Source: Actinospineispora acaciae DSM 45401 (lineage in GTDB: Bacteria > Actinomycetota > Actinomycetes > Mycobacteriales > Pseudonocardiaceae). From it: a DNA stretch of 64,000 nt. The notes beneath the pieces were generated by a model that was given only the letters and a program-made list of their open reading frames with translations, had not been told where the DNA came from and did not search any database. Location of the stretch: assembly GCF_000620785.1 (NCBI RefSeq), contig NZ_JIAI01000011.1, positions 186,001 through 250,000 on the forward strand, written 5' to 3'. Each line of letters starts with the position of its first letter. Position 1 is the stretch's first letter. Positions 36,544-44,599 of the stretch are shown piece after piece. A program made the position numbers and the translations under genes.

Positions 36544-36933
36544 ATGATCATACGTATGACCGGGTGGTTGAGGCGCTGGCGCGGCAGGCATGTCGTCGAC
36601 ATGCAGTGGCGCGAGCTGCAGGCCCGCGTCGTCGCCCAACAGGAGACCCGGCGGCGCCAGCTCGCCGGCCAGTCCGCCCTGGTGGCGCGCCTCGAAGAGC
36701 TCCTGTACCGGCACGACCCGATCGGCCTCAACTTCGGCCACAACGCCGACGAGTACCGCCCCGAGGCGGAGACGATCACCCTGCGTATCCCCGAAGCCGC
36801 AACCGAGCACGACCTCCAACGCATCGTGCACGAGGAGTTCGTCCACTGGTTTGGCTCCGACACCGCCGGCCCCGAGGCCCGCTACGCCTCGATCACGCGC
36901 GAGTTCTGGGAGATCTACCGCGAAAGCGCCTAG
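36544..36933 (+). CDS. Small conserved-looking protein of unknown function
   Basis: The 129-residue product begins with a basic stretch (MIIRMTGWLRRWRGRH) and a helical Gln/Arg region. It then has YRHDPIGLNFGHNADEYRPEAETI and a helix with HEEFVHWFGSDTAG. The H-E-E-F-V-H spacing does not fit the zinc HExxH motif. I do not recognise the family. It lies 6 bp after the LacI-type gene and is convergent with an orphan response regulator. Confidence 0.55.
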   Translation: MIIRMTGWLRRWRGRHVVDMQWRELQARVVAQQETRRRQLAGQSALVARLEELLYRHDPIGLNFGHNADEYRPEAETITLRIPEAATEHDLQRIVHEEFVHWFGSDTAGPEARYASITREFWEIYRESA

Positions 36934-36941
36934 GCCGCGGT

Positions 36942-37736
36942 TCAGCGTCGCGTTGTCGCCAACCGATAACCCACTCCTCGTATTGTCCGGATCAAACCCG
37001 GTCGCCCCAGCTTTGTTCGAAGAGTGGCGACGTGAACGTTGAGGGCGTTGTGCGCGCCGCTCCAGGGCCTACCCCATAACTCGGTGATGAGCATCTTTCT
37101 GGTGCACGCGCCGCCATCTTCCATCGCGAGCATCGCGAGGATCTGAAACTCTTTCCTCGCCAACTGGACCCTGGTGTCCGCGATCGTGACGACCTGCCTC
37201 TCCAGGTCGATGAGGATGTCGTCAATCTGGATCGTGCCAGGTGTGCTGAGGCAGGAGTACTGGCGGTGAACCTGACATATTCTTGCCAGCAGCTTGTTTA
37301 TGTTGAGCGGCTTATCAACATAGTCGTCCGCGCCCGATCGAAGTCCGAGAACGCGTGCATGCGTGTTCGACCGGTTGGTGATGATAATCATTGGTACATC
37401 GCTGATCGCTCGGATCTGCCGACAGGCCTCTATACCGTTGATGTCTGGGAGGGCGAGGTCCAGCAGGATCAGCTCCGCACAACCAAGTTCCGCCAGGGCG
37501 CGATGCCCGGTGCTGGCGTGGAGTGTTCGAATCCGATGCTGGGCCAACCCGGCCGCGATTGCTCGCGCAAGTCGAGCGTCGGCCTCGACAAGCAGGACGT
37601 TCAATCCGGCCGACGGGGAAACCGGCCTCGGTGAGCGGTTCTTGATGAGGAAGGTCGCCGGGGTCACCGGCACCGCTGCTGTCTGGCCTGAGATGGAATC
37701 GTGATCCACAAGGCTTCGGGTCGCCATCCTGCTCAT
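36942..37736 (-). CDS. Orphan OmpR/PhoB-type response regulator with an altered acidic pocket
   Basis: The receiver domain (residues ~45-160) has the phosphorylated D93 (LLDLALPDING), T120 and K142 (DYVDKPLN), but the Mg2+-binding acidic pair is E51-A52 (LLVEADARL) instead of E/D-D. Phosphorylation may therefore be weak or absent. The C-terminal winged helix (FQILAMLAMEDGGACTRKMLITELWG, VHVATLRTKLGRPGLIRTIRGVGYRL) is complete. A ~44-residue extension precedes the receiver; a later start is possible. No histidine kinase is nearby. Confidence 0.85.
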   Translation of the reverse strand: MSRMATRSLVDHDSISGQTAAVPVTPATFLIKNRSPRPVSPSAGLNVLLVEADARLARAIAAGLAQHRIRTLHASTGHRALAELGCAELILLDLALPDINGIEACRQIRAISDVPMIIITNRSNTHARVLGLRSGADDYVDKPLNINKLLARICQVHRQYSCLSTPGTIQIDDILIDLERQVVTIADTRVQLARKEFQILAMLAMEDGGACTRKMLITELWGRPWSGAHNALNVHVATLRTKLGRPGLIRTIRGVGYRLATTRR

Positions 37737-37799
37737 GATCCGGGGACCCGTTCTGAAGCGTTTCCCATCTTGTTCCGGGGGGAACGTGGCTCGCCTCGG

Positions 37800-38789
37800 T
37801 CATGGCGCCTGGTCGGCGAGAATGCCGGGATTGCCTGGGGCCAGGGTGAGCGCCCGCGCCGGATTCTCCACATAGAGCATGTGGAGGGTGCCGGCGTCCA
37901 CCCCGGCGGCGATGAGCTGGTCGCGGAGGCCGGTGGCCAGCCAGGCCAGGCCCTTCGGGCGGGACGTGCCCCATGGCGCCCGATGTGAGCAGTCGACGCC
38001 GAGCACGATCCGGTGCGCGAGACCGTCCGCGAGCAGCGCGGTGACCAACCGGACCGTCTGGTTGTCCGGGTTGTCGGCGTGAAGCAGGGCCTGGTCATAT
38101 TCCAAGGTGGCACCGCTGGCGGCGAGCTCGCGGTGATAGCCGGGGTCGGCCACCTTGTCCATGTGGCCGAGCAGCACCGACTCGGCGGGCACCCCGGCCT
38201 CGGTCAGCGCTTCGAGCCACTCGGATGCACCGCGGCCGCCTTCGCAGTGGGCGAGCACCGGCGCCCCGGTGGCCCGATGGGCCAATCCGACGGCCGCGAT
38301 GATCGGTCGGTCTCGGGCGGTCAGCGTTTCGTCGCCGGTGGCTATCGTGATGAAGCCGGCTCTGTGTCCGGTCGAGCGCACCGCAGGCCCGGTGTAGTCG
38401 AACGCGTCGATACCGCGCAACACGTCGGCGGTGAACAGCCGGGCCAGTTCGACAGGTTCCAGTCGGCCGAGCCAGTGCGTTGCGCGGTTGTCACGTGAGC
38501 GACGCAGCCCGGTGGCGGCGACGAGGTGTACTCCGGTACGCCGGCTCGCCTCGACCAGGCGAATGATGTCCCGTCCGGACGCGGACGGAACCGGGTGGAC
38601 CAACGCCGCCACACCCGCCTCGGCAAAGTAGCCGACCTTGGCCACGGGGGCGGCCGGGTCTGGCGGATGACTGGATGAGCATTCCGTCTTGACCAGCGGG
38701 TCGCCGGAGACAAGGTGCTCAATGACATAGGTCATGCCGAGCTCCCCGGCCGGCACATCGCCGAGCACGGTCCGCACCGTCCCGGTCAT
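37800..38789 (-). CDS. Phosphotriesterase-family protein with a changed metal site
   Basis: The 329-residue protein is a PTE-like TIM barrel: VRTVLGDVPAGELGMTYVIEHL at the start, LAHCEGGRGASEW, LLGHMDKVADPGYHRELAASGATLEYD and LGVDCSHRAPWG. The family's HxH metal motif reads I-E-H here, so one ligand is lost; activity may be altered. Members hydrolyse lactones or phosphotriesters. Its ATG overlaps the stop of the SRPBCC gene, placing it in an ArsR-type operon. Confidence 0.8.
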   Translation of the reverse strand: MTGTVRTVLGDVPAGELGMTYVIEHLVSGDPLVKTECSSSHPPDPAAPVAKVGYFAEAGVAALVHPVPSASGRDIIRLVEASRRTGVHLVAATGLRRSRDNRATHWLGRLEPVELARLFTADVLRGIDAFDYTGPAVRSTGHRAGFITIATGDETLTARDRPIIAAVGLAHRATGAPVLAHCEGGRGASEWLEALTEAGVPAESVLLGHMDKVADPGYHRELAASGATLEYDQALLHADNPDNQTVRLVTALLADGLAHRIVLGVDCSHRAPWGTSRPKGLAWLATGLRDQLIAAGVDAGTLHMLYVENPARALTLAPGNPGILADQAP

Positions 38790-39679
38790 CGTCGATCCAG
38801 GGTGGCTTGATCATGGGCGGCGGCCCGACCGTCGGCCGATCGCTGCACGTTGTCTCCCGAGTTCAGCACCGCGCCGTGCGCTCCCACGCCGGCGGTGAGG
38901 TGGGTCAGCCACTCGCGCCAGCGCGGCCGTTCGCGCGCGGCCACCGCCACGGCATTCGGGCCGTACAGGCGCGCGGCCACGTTAACCGACAGCGAGACGC
39001 CATCCATGGACATGCTGGAGATCGCGAACAGGGCGGGGCACGGCCACTCGGCTCGCAACAGCACGAAGCTGCGCCCGAGGTGCTCGATCGTCCCGCTGGC
39101 GTGCGGCGCGTTTGCCGGCGTGCTGAACGCCTCGCCCTGGGCGAGGCCGTCCAGTCCCAGCCCCGAGGCGACGAGCGCGCCGACCTCGGCGCGCGCCGCC
39201 GGTGGTGCGCCCATGGGCACCATGAGGTCGAGCCCGCACGCGGGCAGGCCGGAGAAATGGGTGAGGTACGAGCGGAGCACGAGGAGCGTCAAGCGCCATC
39301 CGGTGCCGAGCTCGTCGGCGACGTCGTCCCAGCCCCGTCCGTCGGCGTGGAGGCTGCTGACCACGCGCACCACGCAGCTGCCGTGCTCACGTGCCTGTAT
39401 GAGGAACTCGGTCGCGATCGTGGGGTCCGGGCCGGTCGCCCGCGCCCGATAGCCGAACCGGTGCGGCGGCTTCCAGGCGGTCACGTCCGCGGAGATGTCC
39501 GGGCCGAACGGTTCCCTGTACAGCCGCACGGCGCCGCCCACACCCGGCTCCACGTCGGCGCGAAACGACCAGGCCGCGCTACCGCGAGTGGTCGTGATCG
39601 CCTCCCATACCTCTTCGGGACTGGCGGTGATCTCCAGCTCGGAGCGGGTGACGTGCCGCACGTCGGGGTCGTCGGTCAT
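38786..39679 (-). CDS. SRPBCC (AHSA1-like) domain protein
   Basis: The 297-residue product starts with an SRPBCC/AHSA1 hot-dog-like domain (RHVTRSELEITASPEEVWEAITTTRGSAAWSF, then KPPHRFGYRARA). Such domains bind hydrophobic ligands. The C-terminal ~150 residues are a second, less clear module of similar type. ATGA overlaps on both sides join it to the HTH regulator before it and the phosphotriesterase-like gene after it. Confidence 0.75.
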   Translation of the reverse strand: MTDDPDVRHVTRSELEITASPEEVWEAITTTRGSAAWSFRADVEPGVGGAVRLYREPFGPDISADVTAWKPPHRFGYRARATGPDPTIATEFLIQAREHGSCVVRVVSSLHADGRGWDDVADELGTGWRLTLLVLRSYLTHFSGLPACGLDLMVPMGAPPAARAEVGALVASGLGLDGLAQGEAFSTPANAPHASGTIEHLGRSFVLLRAEWPCPALFAISSMSMDGVSLSVNVAARLYGPNAVAVAARERPRWREWLTHLTAGVGAHGAVLNSGDNVQRSADGRAAAHDQATLDRR

Positions 39680-40260
39680 TCGGCGTCCCTGGGCAACGGG
39701 TGGACGGCGACGATGAGCCGCTGCCATCGGCCGTCGGGCGCCGGCTCGTCGTGGTACTTCGCCGCGAGCTTGGACACCGCGGTGGCGAGCTCCTCGGTGA
39801 ATGCGGCGTGGTCGCGCAGGCCGGCGAAGCGGATCTCGGTGTCCAGCGCGAACACCGGCAACCGCCGGTTCGCACGGGCGGCCCGCCGCGTGAGCCCCCC
39901 GACCTCACGCACCACCCTGGCGGCGAGCGCGATCAGGTAGGCGGCCGAGAGCCGGTTGCCGTCGCGGGCCAGAACCTTTTCCACGCCGAGCGACCTCGGC
40001 GCCACCACGTAGCCCGAGGCCGTGGCCACCAGCAACCGCTCGGTGAGCCCGCCCCAGACGCGGGTCTCGGCCACCTCCACCAGGCCGTGCGCCTCGAGCT
40101 GGCGCAGGTGGTAGTTCACCTTCTGGCGGGTGAGCCCCACGCGCGTCGCGAGCGCGGCGGCGGAGGCCGGCTCGCGCAGCTCGGCGAGCAGCCGCGCGCG
40201 TACCGGGTCCATCGCCACCATGGCCGCAACGGGCTCGGCGATCACCTCGATGTCCTGCAT
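39676..40260 (-). CDS. ArsR-like winged-helix regulator
   Basis: The 194-residue regulator has an N-terminal winged helix (MDPVRARLLAELREPASAAALATRVGLTRQKVNYHLRQLEAHGLVEVAE) of the ArsR/HTH_20 group, which often pairs with SRPBCC proteins. The ATG at 40260 is followed by MQDIEVIAEPV. A palindrome 17 bp upstream is a likely operator, so the three-gene operon is probably self-repressed. Confidence 0.85.
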   Translation of the reverse strand: MQDIEVIAEPVAAMVAMDPVRARLLAELREPASAAALATRVGLTRQKVNYHLRQLEAHGLVEVAETRVWGGLTERLLVATASGYVVAPRSLGVEKVLARDGNRLSAAYLIALAARVVREVGGLTRRAARANRRLPVFALDTEIRFAGLRDHAAFTEELATAVSKLAAKYHDEPAPDGRWQRLIVAVHPLPRDAE

Positions 40261-40276
40261 GACGCACAGCCAACCC

Positions 40277-40296
40277 TTGACAAATAGACTTGTCAA
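40277..40296. promoter_or_regulatory. Palindromic operator upstream of the ArsR-like gene
   Basis: TTGACAA and TTGTCAA flank ATAGAC. On the minus strand TTGACA also reads as a -35 box, so binding would block the promoter. It lies 17 bp before the regulator's ATG. Confidence 0.6.
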
Positions 40297-40427
40297 TGGC
40301 TCGGTGCGAGCCTCGACGACGGCAGGCGTTGCATCATCTCCTCGATCAACCCGACGTCGATGACGGCCAAGTTGCGCAGCACGGTGCCGGCCGCGAAGAC
40401 GATCGAGCATCCCGCAGCTTGCCTGCG

Positions 40428-40616
40428 TCACCTGTAACAGCTACACAGCTTCTCAACAACCTCGCACCGACAGCTATAGAAGTAATTCCACTTGTAACTC
40501 ACGCTACAATGAGCTGTCGAGCAGACCCAACAGCCGCAATCGCAGGCGCCCGCGACCGTGTTCGGCACCAGCCCGTCCAACATCCGATCCCCGGCCTTGT
40601 GGCGAAGTTTGACCAC
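40428..40616 (-). CDS. Cysteine-rich precursor peptide A (9 Cys)
   Basis: This 62-residue peptide has the 24-residue leader shared by the four peptides in this region: L4, H6-K7, D10-R11, L13, P18 and A22-G23-A24. The predicted mature part (38 residues) has Cys at 25, 27, 29, 32, 37, 49, 51, 58 and 60. CST-x2-C and C-x6-C-x-C are shared with peptide D. The GTG start has GAGGGA upstream. It lies downstream of the XRE-SARP and S26 protease genes on the same strand, so the three may form a unit. Function unknown; an exported disulfide-rich peptide is the best guess. The nine Cys leave one unpaired or a dimer. Confidence 0.75.
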   Translation of the reverse strand: MVKLRHKAGDRMLDGLVPNTVAGACDCGCWVCSTAHCSVSYKWNYFYSCRCEVVEKLCSCYR

Positions 40617-40794
40617 CTTTGTCCCTCTGAATGATGAATATCTTCGCTAGTTTAACGCCCGCGACGGGAGGAAACCTGGACGATTACTACACGGAAGCAG
40701 CGCCCCCAGAGGTAGTACGCGGCCGAGTCCCTGACTTGGGTCTCTGGTGCGATTCGAGGTCACGCCCGAGGCGTCGGACGGCACCGACGCGGCA

Positions 40795-41712
40795 TTATTC
40801 GCGGACGATACGCAAGTGTGCTTCCCGCAGTTCAGGGCACGGCTGGATCCCCAGCTCGCTGGCCAGCCGCGCCCGGGTCCGTTCGAACACGTGCAGCGCC
40901 GCGGCGCGCTGCCCGGCGGCGGCCAACGCCCGCATCAGCTTTGCGTTGAGCCGCTCGTGCAGCGGTTCCTCGTAGGCGACGGTCCGCAACCGCTCGACCG
41001 CGGCGCTATCGTGGCCGAGATCGTGCATCACGTCCGCGTAGTCCAGCGCGACGGCCAGTCGCAGACCCGCCAACGCGAGCGCCGAGGGATGGCCGGTCAT
41101 CGTCGCGGGCAGGTCGGCGAGCACGGGGCCACGCCAGCAGTCGAGCGCATCGGCGAGCAGGCAATGCGCGACCGAGCCGCTCACGCGGGCCCGATCGGCG
41201 ATGGCGCGGAACCGGGCCGCGTCAAGTTGGTCGTCGCGGACCGACATCCGGTATCCGCCTCGGGTCGCCACGATGGTCGGTCCCCCCGTCACCGGGTTCT
41301 CGGCATCTCTCAGCACCCTGCGCAGGCGAGCGACGTAGGTGTGCACCAGGTTGATCGCGCTGTCCGGTGGGCTGTCGTCCCACAGCACGTCGACGATCTC
41401 GGCTTGCCCGACCGCCTGGTTCGCTCTGAGCGCCAGCAGGGCCAACAGGCACCTGACCTTCATCGACCCGATGGTGAACGGGTCGCCGTGACCGCTCAGC
41501 TCCAGAGGACCGAGCACTTTCACCTGGATCGTCCACCGCTCGGGCAGCCCGATCGCGTGCGACAACCGGCGCAGGGACTCACCGTGCGGCCGCCGCACAT
41601 GCCCCAACTCGATGTTGCGGATCGCCCGCAGGCTCATCCCGGCCCGGTCGGCCACCTCGCGCTGCGACAACCCCAACAGCCGGCGCCTGCCTCTGACCAG
41701 CTCGCCGAACAA
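40795..41712 (-). CDS. XRE HTH fused to a SARP-type (BTAD) regulator
   Basis: The 305-residue product has an XRE/Cro helix-turn-helix at residues ~1-55 (GLSQREVADRAGMSLRAIRNIELG). An OmpR-like winged helix follows (VKVLGPLELSGHGDPFTIGSMKVRCLLALLALRANQAVGQAEIVDVLW...VHTYVARLRRVL), and then a BTAD helical domain (ERLRTVAYEEPLHERLNAKLMRALAAAGQRAAALHVFE). SARPs activate secondary-metabolite clusters by binding direct repeats; two DNA-binding domains in one chain are less usual. A TTG start is used, preceded by GGGGGGTGGG. Its neighbours suggest it controls the cysteine-rich peptide genes. Confidence 0.87.
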   Translation of the reverse strand: MFGELVRGRRRLLGLSQREVADRAGMSLRAIRNIELGHVRRPHGESLRRLSHAIGLPERWTIQVKVLGPLELSGHGDPFTIGSMKVRCLLALLALRANQAVGQAEIVDVLWDDSPPDSAINLVHTYVARLRRVLRDAENPVTGGPTIVATRGGYRMSVRDDQLDAARFRAIADRARVSGSVAHCLLADALDCWRGPVLADLPATMTGHPSALALAGLRLAVALDYADVMHDLGHDSAAVERLRTVAYEEPLHERLNAKLMRALAAAGQRAAALHVFERTRARLASELGIQPCPELREAHLRIVRE

Positions 41713-41742
41713 GTGCCCACCCCCCTGCGCGGTTGTCGGTGC

Positions 41743-42186
41743 TTACCGCGAAAGCTGACGCAGGACCACCCCCAGAAGCGCGCGGCCGTCGATGAATCCC
41801 GCTATACGTGAGTCGAAGCTTCGTCTCGAGTTGTCACCCCGAACGATCAAATGTCCATCGGGGACATGGGTGCGTTCGAGGCTGACGGCCGGTGGGACCG
41901 ATTCGTGAGGTATCGGGTCGCCGGCGATCGCGATCGCGCGTTTCACCATCCACGGTGGATCTCCAGGTACGGCCATTCGTACCGCCGTGAGCGCGAAGAC
42001 GATGAGATCCCCCCGCCGCACCGCATCGATGCCGGCTCGCCGCACGAGTACCAACTGCCCCTCGAGTAAGACAGGCTCCATGCTCGTGCCGGTTACCCGC
42101 ACCACAACGAACCGCCGGCGCACACCGATGACCGCCACGACGATGGTAGCGACGACCGCGAAAGTGATGATTGCTGCTATGGCCAC
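41743..42186 (-). CDS. S26 signal-peptidase-like protease
   Basis: The 147-residue protein has one N-terminal membrane helix (IITFAVVATIVVAVIGV) and a short S26 fold with the catalytic Ser35 in GTSMEPVLLEGQ, Lys82 in MVKRAIAIAGD and the conserved GDNSRRSFDSR box. Type I signal peptidases cut after A-x-A outside the membrane. It is smaller than the housekeeping LepB and sits with peptide precursors that all have A22-x-A24, so it is a good candidate for their leader protease. GTG start. It is followed after 30 bp by the XRE-SARP gene. Confidence 0.88.
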   Translation of the reverse strand: MAIAAIITFAVVATIVVAVIGVRRRFVVVRVTGTSMEPVLLEGQLVLVRRAGIDAVRRGDLIVFALTAVRMAVPGDPPWMVKRAIAIAGDPIPHESVPPAVSLERTHVPDGHLIVRGDNSRRSFDSRIAGFIDGRALLGVVLRQLSR

Positions 42187-42429
42187 CGCTATGCTCCCGC
42201 GGTTGCGGGGCTTTCAAGCACTGACGGCCAGCACACACTCGATCCGCTGGTCCACGCTCGTCGTCTCCCCGCGTTCGTGATGTACACCCGACCAAGGGTC
42301 GTGGGCGGTATACTCAAAAAGTTCCCTTCCGGTTCTCCTGGGGCCGTTATTGATCTGGTCCGGCTCGGCCAATGGCATGGAGGACGGGTTTCCGAGATCC
42401 GGATTCGATACGGCGATCGAGGTCGCGAA

Positions 42430-42925
42430 GCGGAAGGCGTTCGTGATCCTCGCCGGCACCTTGCTTCGCATCGACCGGGTCGGCATGGCATCCGGGTGCA
42501 ACCGGGCCTGCCACTCGGGCAAGCACAAGTGCCACGGGCTAAACATGCAGGTCACTGCCGACCCGATCGGCAGGTTAGCGTGGATCTCCGCGTCGCTGCC
42601 CGGCCCGCGTCACGACGTGGGCGCCGCCCGCAAGCACGAGATCATCGACGCGTTCACCATCTCATGAGATCCGGGCGGGTGGCTGATACTGCCTATCAGG
42701 GCGGCGGGCCGATGATCGCGGTGCCGCGGCGACGCCGGCGGCTCGACCCCGACACCAACCGCTAGCGGCGCCTGTCTCAGCACCAGCGCGACGCCAACAC
42801 CGCCCACGCCCGTCGCCGCGGGCCGGGCGAGCGGGTCAACGCCGAGCTGAAGAAGCTGGCGGATCCTGCGCAAGATCCGCTCCAGCCCGAACACCGCCGA
42901 CAAACTCATCGCCGCGGTTCAGATC
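42430..42925 (+). pseudogene. Decayed IS5-type DDE transposase
   Basis: Three frames must be joined to read the protein: FVILAGTLLRIDRVG...SGKHKCHGLNMQV...LPGPRHDVGAAR up to about 42650, then ADTAYQGGGPMIAVPRRRRRLDPDTNR before a stop near 42763, then GERVNAELK and, after a one-base shift, WRILRKIRSSPNTADKLIAAV. The order matches IS5-group (DDE_Tnp_4) transposases. The first catalytic Asp is Ala (ILAGT for ILDGT), so it has long been dead. No terminal repeats were found. Confidence 0.8.
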
Positions 42926-42929
42926 CCCA

Positions 42930-43404
42930 TGATCGCCAGCGCATGTTCAGGTTGGCAAAGGTTCACTATTGATCCTTTCGGCTGGACATCGCTGGCCGAG
43001 GTGCTCGGATAGATAAGCAGATCTTGACAACGACTAGATTAAGCAACCTGGACTTTCTTGGCACCTGTCGGTCTACTTCGTGCAAGGCGTGCACTTTTGC
43101 GTGAATGTGGTCTGTCTGACCGAGGGGGCCGGGGCAGTGCTGCTACGGGCTGGTGTGGTCAGCGACCTGGGCGTTTCCAGGTTTCGCCGTCCAACCGCGT
43201 GCGGGTGCCGAGCTCGCCTGGAGGCCGACGCCGCTGGCTTCGCTGGTCACGCCGGGTTGCGAGCGCAATGTCGCGGACTCGGCCGGTCTGGTTACCGCGA
43301 CTCGATTGTGCGCGGTCCACCGATGATCCGAAGGTGCTCTGTGCTATTCCACGGCTCCGAAGAAGGCGAATCTGGCGTATTTCACGGACGAACAAGGTAG
43401 GATC
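42930..43404. other. Gene-poor stretch before peptide B
   Basis: No gene could be supported here. Short open frames on both strands lack ribosome sites and recognisable motifs. TTGACA at 43024 and the AAGGTAGG just before 43405 may belong to expression of peptide B. The left part is the tail of the transposase remnant. Confidence 0.4.
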
Positions 43405-43617
43405 ATGTTGGGTCTGATTGAACGGTTGAGTGACCGCATATTATCGGTCGTCCTTCCTGGGGTCGACGCCATTGCATCGACGTCCGCCGCGCAAGGAGGA
43501 CACATCCAGGTTTGCTGGTGTCGAGAATGTCCCCACCCCGCAAGAATGCAGCAGTGCTGCTTCTGCGACACGTGCGATGGTGAGGTGCATTGTCAACCCT
43601 GTAACTTCTGGTGCTGA
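43405..43617 (+). CDS. Cysteine-rich precursor peptide B (10 Cys)
   Basis: The 70-residue peptide has the shared leader (MLGLIERLSDRIL, P18, A22-I23-A24) and a core with Cys at 37, 39, 42, 51, 52, 54, 57, 63, 66 and 70, enough for five disulfides. Core landmarks VCWC, QCC, C-x2-C and VHCQPC-x3-C are shared with peptide C 1.2 kb downstream, so B and C are duplicates. AAGGTAGG precedes the ATG. It is followed directly by a decayed copy of mauD. No known RiPP class is recognised. Confidence 0.8.
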   Translation: MLGLIERLSDRILSVVLPGVDAIASTSAAQGGHIQVCWCRECPHPARMQQCCFCDTCDGEVHCQPCNFWC

Positions 43618-43621
43618 CGAA

Positions 43622-43743
43622 TCACTGCCTCGTGGATCTTTGTTGAGTTTTGGCGTGAGCCGGCGGTTGCGGCGTATGCCGAAGAAGGCATTTCATCCTA
43701 CCGGAGCTTACGGCCGGCGCTGGTTCGGTCCCGGGGGTGCATG
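43622..43743 (+). pseudogene. Decayed mauD-like fragment after peptide B
   Basis: This stretch aligns with positions ~43900-44043 of the intact mauD-like gene: CGTGGATC-TTTGTTGAG, TTTTGGCGTG-CCGGCGGTT, GAGCTTACGG and TGGTTCGGT-CCGGGGG are shared, with deletions between. No frame is kept. It shows that peptide B once had its own mauD copy next to it. Confidence 0.7.
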
Positions 43744-43797
43744 TTTTTATGTTATCCCTGCTACCCCGGTTGCTGATGGATAACTGTTCATGAGGTT

Positions 43798-43830
43798 GGC
43801 TTGTCGGGGCGGTCGCCGTTGCGACAGGCC
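43798..43830 (+). promoter_or_regulatory. Hairpin 1 of the GTTCATG/TTGTCGGGG repeat
   Basis: GGCTTGTCG (43798-43806) pairs with CGACAGGCC (43822-43830) with one G-T pair. It lies in a ~60-bp block starting GTTCATGA (43786) that recurs at 44823 and 44985. It precedes the intact mauD-like gene by 29 bp, so it may act as a terminator/attenuator after the peptide or as a regulator site. Confidence 0.6.
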
Positions 43831-43859
43831 GTGACAACTCGCTGAGAGGGGCTGTCGGG

Positions 43860-44426
43860 ATGGGGTTCGTTGTTTCAGCGTTGGTCGTTGTTTTCTTGTT
43901 GTGTGTCGTGGATCTTTTGTTGAGTTTTGGCGTGGTCCGGCGGTTACGGCGGCACACCGAAGAGCTCGCCAAGTTGACCTCGGCCTCCAGGGGGCATTCT
44001 GCCTTGCCCGAGCTTACGGTCGCCGTTGGTTCGGTTCCGGGGGAGTTTGCCGCTGTGGACACGGACGGCGTGCTGTTGTCGCGTGAGGATTTGCAGACCG
44101 GAGATGGCAGGACGGTGGCGGCTTTCTTGTCGCCGAGTTGCCCATCCTGTGCGGAGCGCTTGGCGGAATTCGTTCGGGAGATCCCGGACTTTCTGGTTGG
44201 CAAGGATCGGGCCGTCGCGGTAGTGGCCGCCGACGAGATCACGGACTCGGCCATGGTCACAGATCTGGAGTCTGTCGCCCGGGTGGTGGTCGAGCCCTGG
44301 AACGGGCCGGTGGCCACGGCGTTCGGGGTCAAGGGGGTGCCGGCGTTCTGCCTGCTCGACCCCGAGGGGGTGGTGATTGCCTCGGCGCCCCTGTTCAGCC
44401 GTGTGACCACGCCGGTGGCGGCATGA
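43860..44426 (+). CDS. MauD/TlpA-like membrane-anchored thioredoxin protein
   Basis: The 188-residue protein has one N-terminal membrane helix (VVSALVVVFLLCVVDLLLSFGVV), a short basic stretch, and an extracytoplasmic thioredoxin domain with C94-x2-C97 (SPSCPSCAERL) and the cis-Pro loop GVKGVPAFCLLD. Size and layout match MauD, which helps form the six disulfides of the methylamine dehydrogenase small subunit. No mau structural genes are present, so here the client is more likely the nearby 10-Cys peptides. It lies between peptides B and C. Confidence 0.85.
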   Translation: MGFVVSALVVVFLLCVVDLLLSFGVVRRLRRHTEELAKLTSASRGHSALPELTVAVGSVPGEFAAVDTDGVLLSREDLQTGDGRTVAAFLSPSCPSCAERLAEFVREIPDFLVGKDRAVAVVAADEITDSAMVTDLESVARVVVEPWNGPVATAFGVKGVPAFCLLDPEGVVIASAPLFSRVTTPVAA

Positions 44427-44494
44427 CCGCAGCCAACATCTTACGGATCGAGTCAGGTTGGTTGACCTGTGGCTTCGCGGTTGGAAAGGAGGAC

Positions 44495-44599
44495 GTGTCA
44501 GGTCTTCTGGCGCGACGCGGCGATGAATTAACGAAGTTATCGGCCAGCTATCAGCGGGCTATAAAGGAGAGATCATGTTGGGTCTGGTTGAACGGTTGA
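44495..44599 (+). pseudogene. Short frame resembling a broken peptide leader
   Basis: A GTG after a very strong AAAGGAGGAC opens a 34-codon frame whose start (M-S-G-L-L-A-R-R-G-D) shares M1, G3, L4, R7 and D10 with the peptide leaders. It runs out of frame across the start of peptide C and has one Cys. It is either a decayed fifth precursor or a leader that couples translation to peptide C. Confidence 0.35.

Noticed and set aside
42430..42925. Active insertion sequence
   Set aside because: The transposase has a stop, frameshifts and a lost catalytic Asp, and no terminal inverted repeats were found.
43080..43400. Additional small Cys-containing gene upstream of peptide B
   Set aside because: No ribosome site and no match to the shared leader or the A-x-A position.
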